NCBI GenBank assembly: GCA_021157505.1
Contig: JAGGWI010000167.1
Span: 1 to 33,149, forward strand
Origin: Desulfuromusa sp.
GTDB lineage: Bacteria; Desulfobacterota; Desulfuromonadia; Desulfuromonadales; Geopsychrobacteraceae
Length of the DNA: 33,149 nt
Reading direction: 5' to 3'
Each line of letters begins with the position of its first letter. Positions within the stretch are counted from its first letter, which is position 1. Below the pieces are notes generated by a model, which saw only the letters and a list, made by a program, of their open reading frames with translations, had not been told where the DNA came from and ran no database searches. Below are positions 8,596-15,772 of the stretch, piece after piece. A program made the translations under genes and the position numbers.

Positions 8596-9330
8596 TCAAT
8601 TTAAATTATCCTCAGCCAGAATACCGTCTTCGATACGCAAGGTCCGGTCCAGACTGTTCGCCAACGAAATATTATGGGTAACAATAATCATAGTTAAACC
8701 ACGCACCTGATGCATCCGGTTAAGTAACTGCATGATTTCATCAGAAATACTGCTATCCAGATTTCCAGTCGGCTCATCTGCCAATAATAATTGCGGTTCG
8801 CGGATCAGAGCACGAGCAATGGCAACACGCTGCTGTTCACCTCCCGACAGGGCTCCAGGCTTGTGAGTCAGACGCTGTTCTAAGCCCACTTCCCCTAAAA
8901 TTGCAGAGGCTTTTTGAGCCGCAGCGGTACGCCGAACACCACCGATCAGAAGGGGCATCATGACGTTTTCAAGGGCCGTAAATTCAGGCAACAACTGATG
9001 AAACTGAAACACAAAACCAACGGTACGATTACGGAAAGCATCAAGGTCGGCACCCTTCAATGCAAAAAGATTCCCCCCCTCAAACAACACTTTGCCGGAG
9101 GTCGGATGATCCAATCCCCCAAGAATATGCATCAGGGTTGTTTTTCCAGCTCCGGAAGTACCAACAACCGCAACCCGTTCGCCGGCATAGATTTTCAGAT
9201 TGACACCCCGCAAAACTTCGATGGTTCCACCGGGGGTCATAAAGCTTTTACCCAGATCAGAAACTTCAATCATTGCCGAATCATTCGTCATAACGGTCTC
9301 ATACAAAGATTTTGCGACGCCATCATTCAT
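8596..9330 (-). CDS. lolD: Lipoprotein-releasing ABC transporter ATPase LolD
   Basis: LolD is the ATPase that powers extraction of outer-membrane lipoproteins from the inner membrane. The 244-residue protein has Walker A GTSGAGKTT, Q-loop FVFQFHQLLPEFTALENVM, signature LSGGEQQR, Walker B LLLADEPTGNLDS and the switch histidine in IIVTHN. The ATG at 9330 overlaps the end of the permease gene by eight bases, which couples the two. A second in-frame ATG at 9291 (MTNDSAMIEV) would give a length nearer the family norm, and neither start has a strong ribosome site. The LolD call over MacB-type relatives rests on the coupled LolC/E-type permease. Confidence 0.9.
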   Translation of the reverse strand: MNDGVAKSLYETVMTNDSAMIEVSDLGKSFMTPGGTIEVLRGVNLKIYAGERVAVVGTSGAGKTTLMHILGGLDHPTSGKVLFEGGNLFALKGADLDAFRNRTVGFVFQFHQLLPEFTALENVMMPLLIGGVRRTAAAQKASAILGEVGLEQRLTHKPGALSGGEQQRVAIARALIREPQLLLADEPTGNLDSSISDEIMQLLNRMHQVRGLTMIIVTHNISLANSLDRTLRIEDGILAEDNLN

Positions 9331-10573
9331 AACGGAGCGCCTCGGTTGGATCCATGCGTGAGGCTCGCCAGGAAGGGTATATTGTCGCCAGCAAACAAAT
9401 ACTCATGGACATCACTACGACCATAACCACATCGCTGACAACAATTTCTGAAGGGAAGTGCGCCATCCCGTAAACGGCTTGATCAAAAATCCTGATCCCA
9501 AAGGTCCGTTCAAGAAATTTAATTGCAACATCTGCATAGGTTGCCAGAAAGACCCCTAATGTCGTTCCCAATCCCGTCCCTATGGTACCGATAATAAGAC
9601 CTTCCAGCATAAATATTTTCATGATACTACGAGCATTGGCACCCATAGCCCGCAGAATAGCGATGTCACGATTTTTTTCCATCACCACCATAATCAGAGT
9701 TGTCGCGATATTAAACGCAGCAACAAGAACAATAATGCCCAGGATAATAAACAAGCCTAATTTTTCTAATTTAAGTGCCGAGAGAAAAGAGCCATAGATA
9801 CTTTGCCATGGCCGAATAACGGTAGGAAACTTAAACTGGGCGCTCAAGGAATCAGCAACTTGAGGAGCGCATTCATAACCATCAACTTCAAGCTCAACAC
9901 CACTGACAATTCCCTCTAAATCAAAAAAATGCTGCGCAACAGGTAAAGGGATGTAGGCGTAAAAGCTGTCAACCAGGCTGCTCTGCTTTTCAAAAATAGC
10001 AACAACCTGAAACGGTTTCATCTTCGGGATCATCCCGAAGGGAGTGATAGTAAATAATGGGGGAATGACATTGATGGAGTCACCAACAGCCACACCCAGG
10101 CTACTTGCGGTATCGATGCCGATAATAATTCCAGGCCGTTTGGTGACCGTACTAAAAAACTGCTCAACAGCAGGTTGACCATCCAGAGTTAACAGCGCTT
10201 GAGAAAATATTTTATGTTCCGCTTCAATCCCCTTGACACTGACTGCCGAGACATTTCCTTTGGATAATAACATCGCCTCTTTAGAGACAAAGGGGGAGGC
10301 CGAAAGAACATGCGGAGTCTGCTTTGCTGCCGCTATCAACTGTTGCGGATTCTCTATTCCCCCACCCAGGCGCTGAATCAATACATGAGGAACATTTCCC
10401 AGAATCTGCTGACGTACCCCATCGCTGAAACCGGTCATGACTGCCAGAATCAAAATCAGTGCGGCGACCCCAAGGGTCACCCCGGCAATCGAAATAAAAG
10501 ATATCACTGAGATAAAAGTCTGCTTCCGTTTAGCACGCAAATAACGGAGGCTGATAAACCATTCGTAGGACAT
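9323..10573 (-). CDS. Lipoprotein-releasing ABC transporter permease (LolC/LolE family)
   Basis: The 416-residue membrane protein is the permease partner of LolD. It has the family start MSYEWFISLRYLRAKRKQTF, a first membrane helix (about 22-47), a large periplasmic domain (about 48-270), and three C-terminal helices (about 275-300, 320-350 and 375-400). The FtsX-type signature EKNRDIAILRAMGA and the terminal PTEALRYE are both characteristic. GGAG lies five bases before the ATG. Only one permease gene is present here, so the transporter may be a homodimer or the second permease may lie elsewhere; for this reason I do not choose between lolC and lolE. Confidence 0.92.
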   Translation of the reverse strand: MSYEWFISLRYLRAKRKQTFISVISFISIAGVTLGVAALILILAVMTGFSDGVRQQILGNVPHVLIQRLGGGIENPQQLIAAAKQTPHVLSASPFVSKEAMLLSKGNVSAVSVKGIEAEHKIFSQALLTLDGQPAVEQFFSTVTKRPGIIIGIDTASSLGVAVGDSINVIPPLFTITPFGMIPKMKPFQVVAIFEKQSSLVDSFYAYIPLPVAQHFFDLEGIVSGVELEVDGYECAPQVADSLSAQFKFPTVIRPWQSIYGSFLSALKLEKLGLFIILGIIVLVAAFNIATTLIMVVMEKNRDIAILRAMGANARSIMKIFMLEGLIIGTIGTGLGTTLGVFLATYADVAIKFLERTFGIRIFDQAVYGMAHFPSEIVVSDVVMVVVMSMSICLLATIYPSWRASRMDPTEALRYE

Positions 10574-10583
10574 AAAACTCCAG

Positions 10584-10680
10584 TGAGGAGTGAAGGGTAA
10601 GGAGTAAGAGGTAAGAGGTCAGGGGTAAGGATTCGTCCACCTCACACCTCACTCCTATAATCTCACTATTTTACTCCTCC
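10584..10680. repeat. Purine/pyrimidine-rich imperfect inverted repeat
   Basis: The lysS-lolC gap holds a purine-rich run of loose GTAAGGA/GAGGTAA units on the plus strand (10584-10630), then a pyrimidine-rich run (10637-10680) that largely complements it. The best arms are gtgaggagtg (10583-10592) against the complement within cacctcactcct (10643-10654). The whole block would fold as a long imperfect hairpin in either transcript. It lies within four bases of the lysS stop and ten bases of the lolC start. I see no good promoter in it. It looks like an intergenic simple-sequence or REP-like element. Confidence 0.55.
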
Positions 10681-10683
10681 AAA

Positions 10684-12168
10684 TCAGCTGACTTCAGGGC
10701 GTAATTGTGGGAACAGGATCACATCGCGAATTGAAGCTGAGTTAGTCAGCAGCATCACCAGGCGATCAATACCAATCCCTTCGCCTGCGGTGGGTGGCAG
10801 TCCATATTCAAGAGCACGGATGTAATCCTCATCCATACCGTGAGCTTCTTCATCCCCGGCTTCCTTTTCTTTCAGTTGCTGGAGGAAACGCTCTTTCTGA
10901 TCGATTGGATTATTGAGCTCAGAGAAAGCGTTAGCCAGTTCACGACCGACAATAAACAGTTCAAATCGATCAACAACATCGGGATTCTGATCATTTTTAC
11001 GTGATAACGGTGAAATCTCAGTGGGATATTCAGTAATAAATGTTGGCTGCCAGAGATTTGGCTCAACCACCACATCAAATATTTCTGCCAGTAGTTTACC
11101 GTGACCCATTTGGCTGTCCAATTCCAGACCAAGGGATTGAGCATAGGCAAACGATTTATCCCGATCTTCCAGAACTGTCATATCGGCAGAGCCGTATTTG
11201 ACAATTGACTCCTTCAAGGTTAAACGATCCCACGGCGGAGTCAGATCAACCTCTTTTTCTCCATAAGGGATAACCAGGCTGCCACAAACTTTATCAGTGA
11301 CATGACAAAGCAACTCTTCAGTAAAGTCCATCAAATCGTGATAAGTTGCATACGCCCGATAAAACTCCATCATCGTAAATTCGGGGTTATGCTGGATTGA
11401 AATACCCTCATTTCGAAAGTTACGGTTGATCTCAAACACCCGGTCAAAGCCACCAACAACCAGTCGCTTCAAATAGAGTTCCGGAGCAATTCGCAAAAAC
11501 AGATCCATCTTCAGCGTATTATGGTGCGTCACAAAAGGTTTAGCGGTTGCACCGCCGGCAATCTGGTGCATCATCGGAGTTTCAACTTCAAGATAGTCAT
11601 CAGCCAGCATATATTCACGGATCAGACTGACAATTCGACTCCGTTTACGAAACACTTCGCGCACATCAGGATTAACAATCAAGTCAAGATAGCGCTGGCG
11701 ATAACGGGTTTCTACATCGGTCAGACCGTGCCATTTTTCAGGCAGAGGCAGAAGGGATTTAGTCAGCAACCGGATTTCAGCCGCCCGAACAGAGAGTTCA
11801 TCCGTTTTGGTTCGAAAAGGGGCGCCGGAAACTCCAATAATATCACCGATATCAAACTTTTTGAATTGTTCGAAAGCATCCTCACCAACCTGCTTTTTCG
11901 CAACGTAGATCTGTATCCGGCCGCTCCCATCCTGCACCTGCAAAAATGCCGCCTTGCCAAAATCACGGCGGGCCATAATTCGCCCACCGAGACGGTAAGT
12001 AACGTTCACCTCTTCCAATTTCTGTTTATCATCATCAGCATGAGCTTCAAGCACCTGCTGAGCATTGTGCGTTACCGTAAAATCGTTAGCAAAAGGGTCA
12101 ACACCAGCAGCCTGAAAGCTCTCGATTTTTGCCCGACGTTGCTGTAATAATTCGTTCAGTTCTTCCAT
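10684..12168 (-). CDS. lysS: Lysyl-tRNA synthetase, class II
   Basis: LysS charges tRNA-Lys with lysine. The 494-residue protein has an N-terminal OB-fold anticodon-binding domain (about 45-150; GGRIMARRDFGKAAFLQVQD). The class II catalytic core has motif 1 around RYRQRYLDLIVNPD, motif 2 FRNEGISIQHNPEFTMMEFY and motif 3 GEGIGIDRLVML. I start it at the ATG at 12168 (MEELNELLQQRRAKIES) because AAGGAT lies about nine bases upstream; the longer in-frame ATG at 12204 falls on the promoter's -10 hexamer. It has its own promoter and ends next to a repeat block before lolC, so lolC may be served by read-through. Confidence 0.96.
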   Translation of the reverse strand: MEELNELLQQRRAKIESFQAAGVDPFANDFTVTHNAQQVLEAHADDDKQKLEEVNVTYRLGGRIMARRDFGKAAFLQVQDGSGRIQIYVAKKQVGEDAFEQFKKFDIGDIIGVSGAPFRTKTDELSVRAAEIRLLTKSLLPLPEKWHGLTDVETRYRQRYLDLIVNPDVREVFRKRSRIVSLIREYMLADDYLEVETPMMHQIAGGATAKPFVTHHNTLKMDLFLRIAPELYLKRLVVGGFDRVFEINRNFRNEGISIQHNPEFTMMEFYRAYATYHDLMDFTEELLCHVTDKVCGSLVIPYGEKEVDLTPPWDRLTLKESIVKYGSADMTVLEDRDKSFAYAQSLGLELDSQMGHGKLLAEIFDVVVEPNLWQPTFITEYPTEISPLSRKNDQNPDVVDRFELFIVGRELANAFSELNNPIDQKERFLQQLKEKEAGDEEAHGMDEDYIRALEYGLPPTAGEGIGIDRLVMLLTNSASIRDVILFPQLRPEVS

Positions 12169-12203
12169 AATTACTATCCTTAACTGTTCAATTTGGTGCC
12201 GCA

Positions 12204-12232
12204 AGATAACCTCAGCACCCCGGTTTCGTCAA
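12204..12232 (-). promoter_or_regulatory. Sigma-70-type promoter of lysS
   Basis: On the minus strand TTGACG (12232-12227) and TTATCT (12209-12204) are separated by exactly 17 bases. Transcription should begin near 12197, about 29 bases before the lysS ATG. Both hexamers are close to consensus, and the spacing supports the shorter lysS start. Confidence 0.72.
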
Positions 12233-12282
12233 GGCAGAAAGGCCCTTTAATAGCGACAAACCACCAATACAGATTAATTCTG

Positions 12283-12331
12283 AAAAAATCCACTGTTGCA
12301 GGGCTTTAAAAACACTTTTAACCCCCTGCAA
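12283..12331 (-). terminator. Hairpin after the thioesterase gene, probable terminator
   Basis: Directly after the stop codon the minus strand reads TTGCAGGG, an inner TTAAAA...TTTTTAA pair, then CCCTGCAA (12331 down to 12296). This is an eight-base perfect outer stem with a second stem inside. A run of six T residues (12288-12283) begins seven bases later, farther from the stem than in a classic terminator. It most likely ends the operon that finishes with the thioesterase and insulates the lysS promoter just beyond. Confidence 0.5.
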
Positions 12332-12742
12332 TCATAAACTTTCGAAGGCTGTCAGTGCAGAGCGAATCGCGGCCGGAATACGGCATGATTTACGCGTCTG
12401 GTAGTTAAAACAAAGCAACGGGGTCTCCCCTTCTACTGTCAATTCACCATCCCGCTCAATCCGGTATTCCATCATCCAACTGGAACGTTTCAACTGCCGT
12501 GATTTAACCCCGATAGACAACTGATCACCGAGAAACATCTCTTTGCGAAAATAGACATGTGCTTCTGGCATAATAATTCCGCAGCCACCAAGATCAATCT
12601 CGGTATATGGGCCGAGTGTGGCCAGATAAGCAATTCGGGCATCCTGAAAGAAATTCAATACAGCCGAGTTAGCGACATGACCACCGTAGTTGATATCAGC
12701 GACACCGACACGATAGGTAAATTGAAATAGAAAGTTTTCCAT
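12332..12742 (-). CDS. Hotdog-fold acyl-CoA thioesterase (YbgC/4HBT family)
   Basis: This 136-residue protein belongs to the 4-hydroxybenzoyl-CoA thioesterase-like hotdog family, which hydrolyses acyl-CoA thioesters in the cytoplasm. The family active-site region is seen as YRVGVADINYGGHVANSAVL, with the catalytic-type aspartate and the GGH turn, followed by FFQDARIAYL. The ATG at 12742 has GAGG five bases upstream. The frame stays open upstream to 12862, but that extension is translated repeat sequence and I exclude it. A type B repeat and about 85 further bases separate it from mutM, so it may be the last gene of that operon. Substrate cannot be predicted. Confidence 0.82.
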   Translation of the reverse strand: MENFLFQFTYRVGVADINYGGHVANSAVLNFFQDARIAYLATLGPYTEIDLGGCGIIMPEAHVYFRKEMFLGDQLSIGVKSRQLKRSSWMMEYRIERDGELTVEGETPLLCFNYQTRKSCRIPAAIRSALTAFESL

Positions 12743-12827
12743 AAAGACCTCGTTACGACAAATCCCCTCAATTCCCCTGTTTCTAAGGTGGATGTTTAAA
12801 AGCGCCCCGCTTTGGAACAGAAGGGCC

Positions 12828-12993
12828 AGGAGCCTGTCGGACACTCCATGAACTGGCTGCAAATCCGTTTATTTGGCTCAGTTTTCAGCTCCTTTTTGCC
12901 CCATAGCTATGGCTATGAGCCTGCAAACGAGCTAAAAAACTGTTCTCAAACCTCCAAATTTTCGCTTCAGTTCGTAGTGTCCGACAGACTCCT
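12828..12993 (+). repeat. Type B palindromic repeat, full copy 1
   Basis: This 166-bp element is bounded by inverted ends aggagcctgtcggacact and, at the right, the complement of aggagtctgtcggacact (one mismatch). It is an imperfect palindrome throughout, with the perfect core ccatagctatgg (12901-12912) and arms such as cagttttcagctc against gagctaaaaaactg. It matches the copy at 24745-24909 in inverted orientation, with about eight substitutions and one single-base indel. It lies between mutM and the thioesterase. No transposase is inside or nearby, so it fits a non-autonomous MITE-like or large REP-like element. Confidence 0.85.
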
Positions 12994-13015
12994 AGGGAAG
13001 ATTCGAAAATCAGAA

Positions 13016-13831
13016 TCAACGCTGACATATGGGGCAGAAAAAGGTAGAACGCTGCCCCAACCGCTGACTGTGGATGGGCTGACCACAGATCATGCAGAGT
13101 TCGCCACTGCGGTTGTAAACCTGCAATTGTTGCGCAAAATAACCTGGCCTGCCGTCAGCTTGGCTGAAATTATTGATCGTTGTGCCACCAGCGGTTATTG
13201 CTTCGTGCAGAATTTTCTTAATTGCACCGGTCAGATTTGTATAACGCTCAAGGCCAACCCTTCCCGCGGCTCGATCTGGGCGGATTCCAGCACGAAACAG
13301 GGATTCACTGGCATAGATATTCCCCACTCCGACAACCGTTTTCTGGTCCATGATGAATTGCTTAATCGACTGTTTTTTCCCTTTAGCAATGGCATAGAGA
13401 TAATCCCCATTAAAGAGATCGGTCAGTGGCTCAGGTCCAAGCTTATGGAGTAATTTGTGGCTGTAGGGATCGGTGTCGGTGTAAATAAATGCACCAAACT
13501 TACGTGGGTCGGTCAAACGCAAACACTGCCCGTCGGTAAAGATCAGATCGACATGATCATGTTTCTGTTCAGTTGTTCCTGCAGGAACAATGCGCAAACT
13601 GCCCGACATCCCCAAATGTAAAATTATTGTTCCCCGGTCACAGGAGAGCAACAGATACTTTGCCCGGCGTTCAACTTTGTTTATTTTCTGCCCGGGAAGA
13701 TGGTGACAAAGGGTTGGATCAAGCGGCCAGCGCAATTTGGCGGTTCTAAACACACACTCCAGAATGGTGCGATCGGTGATATGAGGAGCAATCCCGCGGA
13801 GGGTCGTTTCTACTTCAGGCAATTCAGGCAT
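13016..13831 (-). CDS. mutM: Formamidopyrimidine-DNA glycosylase MutM (Fpg)
   Basis: MutM removes 8-oxoguanine and ring-opened purines from DNA and nicks the abasic site. The 271-residue protein starts MPELPEVETTLRGI, giving the catalytic N-terminal proline and glutamate. The lysine in RRAKYLLL is the conserved beta-hairpin residue, and GVGNIYASESLFRAGIRP is the H2TH DNA-binding element. The C-terminal zinc finger is complete: CMIC and CPIC, 16 residues apart. The length is standard. It starts three bases after the preceding gene's stop, so it is co-transcribed with it. There is no strong ribosome site. Confidence 0.96.
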   Translation of the reverse strand: MPELPEVETTLRGIAPHITDRTILECVFRTAKLRWPLDPTLCHHLPGQKINKVERRAKYLLLSCDRGTIILHLGMSGSLRIVPAGTTEQKHDHVDLIFTDGQCLRLTDPRKFGAFIYTDTDPYSHKLLHKLGPEPLTDLFNGDYLYAIAKGKKQSIKQFIMDQKTVVGVGNIYASESLFRAGIRPDRAAGRVGLERYTNLTGAIKKILHEAITAGGTTINNFSQADGRPGYFAQQLQVYNRSGELCMICGQPIHSQRLGQRSTFFCPICQR

Positions 13832-13834
13832 AAT

Positions 13835-14242
13835 TTAAAAACGGATCTTTTGTGGGGCACTATCAAAGTGGTGAAAAGCAATTTTATCGGGTGAACCGGA
13901 ATAATCATCAGCTGCCAACTTCTGCGCTGAGTGATAGCGCCAACCGGCAGCAGTTTCAATCAACATAGCGAGTTCGTAAAAAAACTGGGGCCCAACATCA
14001 GTCTCTATTTCTATCACCAGAAGCACCTCCAGTTGCGTTTCCTCAACCCTTCTCTGGCACAAACAGTGCCAGTTTTTAATCTTAATACCACTCAACTGTT
14101 GTTCAGCAAAACGGATATAGGTGCTACGACTACCGAATTGTTGCAAAAAGGGTGCATCGTGGTGGTAGCTGTCATAGACCGCAGCGTAATCTCCTCCACC
14201 TAAAGCGGAGAAGCGCCGCTCCAAAAACTGCAGAGCTGTCAT
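13835..14242 (-). CDS. YchJ/NTF2-like domain protein, function unknown
   Basis: The 135-residue protein begins MTALQFLERRFSALGGGDYA and contains DSYHHDAPFLQQFGSRSTYI, then alternating strands (NWHCLCQRRVEETQLEVLLV and FFYELAMLIETAAGWRYH). This resembles the NTF2-like fold of YchJ (UPF0225) proteins, but the cysteine-rich SEC-C metal motif found in many of them is absent. I use the ATG at 14242; a GTG at 14257 keeps the frame open but has no ribosome site. It sits between a peptide permease gene (40-base gap) and mutM (three-base gap). Function is not known, and the family call is tentative. Confidence 0.6.
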   Translation of the reverse strand: MTALQFLERRFSALGGGDYAAVYDSYHHDAPFLQQFGSRSTYIRFAEQQLSGIKIKNWHCLCQRRVEETQLEVLLVIEIETDVGPQFFYELAMLIETAAGWRYHSAQKLAADDYSGSPDKIAFHHFDSAPQKIRF

Positions 14243-14281
14243 TAAATCAAGTCTCACAAAAAGACAATGGCTATGCCATCA

Positions 14282-15139
14282 TCATTCTTTTAACCTCGGG
14301 TCAAAAGCATCGCGAACTCCCTCACCAAGAAGGTTATAACCTAAAACAGTTATTAAGATTGCCAGTCCGGGAAAAACCGATAACCACCAGGCACTGCCAA
14401 GGGTTTGCTTACCGACAATCAACATATTCCCCCACGAGGGGGTTGGCGGCTGCACGCCGATACCGAGAAATGAAAGGGCACTTTCGGTCAGGATGGCCCC
14501 GGCAACTCCCAGGGTAGCAGAAACCAGAACTGGCGACATGGCATTGGGTAGAATGTGGCGGAAAATGAGCCGCAGGTCGGAGGCTCCAAGAGCCTGGGCA
14601 GCAAGCACAAAATCACGCTGGCGCAAACTGAGAAATTCTGCCCGGATCAGGCGTGCCACCCCCATCCAACTGGTCAGTCCAATCACAATCATGATATTCC
14701 AGATGGAGGGATCAAGAAATGCAATCACCGCCAGAATCAGAAAGAAAGTTGGAAAACAGAGCATGATATCAACAAAACGCATTACCAGCGCATCGACCCA
14801 ACTGCCATAATAACCGGCTAGAGAACCGAGAATGATACCAATGATGGTTGAAATGCCAACGGCAACAAATCCGACCAGGAGTGAAATCCGCGCACCGTAA
14901 AGCATCCGCACAAACACCTCCCGCCCCAGGTCATCGGTTCCGAAAGGATGCGCCATACTTGGCGGCAAGAGGCTCTGTCCAATATCTATAGCCGCAGGAT
15001 CAACACCACTGAATGAAGCAGCGGCTGCCATCAGGAACATAACCAGAACGATTCCGGCACCAACCAGAGCCATACGGTTATGACGTAACCGTTGCCAGAT
15101 GACATCGAGAAGAAAAATACGCCGAGATTGTGACTTCAT
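14282..15139 (-). CDS. Peptide ABC transporter permease, DppC/OppC family
   Basis: This is the second inner-membrane permease of a peptide importer. The 285-residue protein has an N-terminal helix (about 21-43), the OppC-type segment HPFGTDDLGREVFVRMLYGAR, five further helices, and the ATPase-coupling EAA loop at AAQALGASDLRLIFRHILPN. LTESALSFLGIGVQPPTPSWG is highly characteristic of DppC/OppC. Its ATG overlaps the stop of the upstream MshEN gene (TGATG), so the two are translationally coupled even though they are functionally unlike. Substrate type (di- or oligopeptide, or another small molecule) cannot be fixed from sequence. Confidence 0.92.
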   Translation of the reverse strand: MKSQSRRIFLLDVIWQRLRHNRMALVGAGIVLVMFLMAAAASFSGVDPAAIDIGQSLLPPSMAHPFGTDDLGREVFVRMLYGARISLLVGFVAVGISTIIGIILGSLAGYYGSWVDALVMRFVDIMLCFPTFFLILAVIAFLDPSIWNIMIVIGLTSWMGVARLIRAEFLSLRQRDFVLAAQALGASDLRLIFRHILPNAMSPVLVSATLGVAGAILTESALSFLGIGVQPPTPSWGNMLIVGKQTLGSAWWLSVFPGLAILITVLGYNLLGEGVRDAFDPRLKE

Positions 15140-15744
15140 CAGTTGAACTTTACCCGTTCGATATCAAGCATACTTAAAACCCCTTTTTCTTTCAATAGCT
15201 CCAGCAAACGGTCAAGCCGTGGGTCCTCTGTAGCGGCAGCACTGAAATCGACCACGTTATAGTCAATCACACTTTTTTCGATTGGAGGTTTAGTTGGCTC
15301 CTTGAAGATATTGCTTTTAATCGCCTGCTCAATTTCAATCTCTAAAGCCAACACCGGAATGATCTTACACCCGGTTGCAAATTGTAAATCATCAATGAGT
15401 TTGAGATTGGTCGGATCAGTCATCGCTACGCGCAATATTTTTTCATTTCTGGTTTTGCGTAGTTCAATCGGGATCACCATCAATTCCAACATTCGATCAA
15501 CCGACAACAGTGTCATAAGCGGCTCTGGAACTTCAAAGTCCTGCAGAGAGATCCGAGAGTATTTTTCCTGAGACTCCAGAAATTCGACGATCGTCTCCTC
15601 AGGTAGATAGCCGAGCTTGACCAGGGCACTGCCGATCTGGCCGCCCAGATTACGTTGCATGGAAAGTGCAGATTCAAGTTGAAATTGATCAATCAGTCCA
15701 GCTTCCACCAACATCTCACCTAAGCGATTTACATTACTTTTCAT
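15139..15744 (-). CDS. Stand-alone MshEN (GspE/PilB N-terminal) domain protein
   Basis: This 201-residue protein starts MKSNVNRLGEMLVEAGLIDQ and contains LGGQIGSALVKLGYLPEETI, the repeated LGxxLxxxGxI pattern of the MshEN/T2SSE N-terminal domain. It continues through the second half (IPIELRKTRNEKILRVAMTD, IDDLQFATGCKI). In secretion and pilus ATPases this domain binds cyclic di-GMP or assembly partners; here no ATPase follows it. The C-terminal 50 residues (EDPRLDRLLELLKEKGVLS) look like another short helical repeat. AGGGA lies five bases before the ATG. It is embedded between the two peptide permease genes, 28 bases after one and overlapping the other. Its role is unknown. Confidence 0.78.
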   Translation of the reverse strand: MKSNVNRLGEMLVEAGLIDQFQLESALSMQRNLGGQIGSALVKLGYLPEETIVEFLESQEKYSRISLQDFEVPEPLMTLLSVDRMLELMVIPIELRKTRNEKILRVAMTDPTNLKLIDDLQFATGCKIIPVLALEIEIEQAIKSNIFKEPTKPPIEKSVIDYNVVDFSAAATEDPRLDRLLELLKEKGVLSMLDIERVKFN

Positions 15745-15772
15745 AGAATCCCTACTTTTCTTGGTTTTTCCA

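Noticed and set aside
8914..9426. 170-codon open frame on the plus strand
   Set aside because: It is antisense to lolD and the end of the permease gene, and shows no domain.
11521..12147. 208-codon open frame on the plus strand
   Set aside because: It is antisense to lysS, whose motifs are unambiguous.
12799..12813. aaagcg-ccc-cgcttt hairpin as terminator after mutM
   Set aside because: The stem is only six bases with a short T run, and it lies within the leader of the thioesterase gene; too weak to call.
12743..12862. Upstream extension of the thioesterase frame
   Set aside because: The extra 40 residues are translated repeat sequence; the ATG at 12742 has a proper GAGG.
12812..13453. 213-codon open frame on the plus strand
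   Set aside because: It runs antisense through mutM and the type B repeat, has no ribosome site, and its translation resembles no family I know.
14264..14278. Small atggc/gccat hairpin after the OppC-type gene followed by Ts
   Set aside because: A five-base stem in a 40-base gap inside a tight gene string is not enough for a terminator call.
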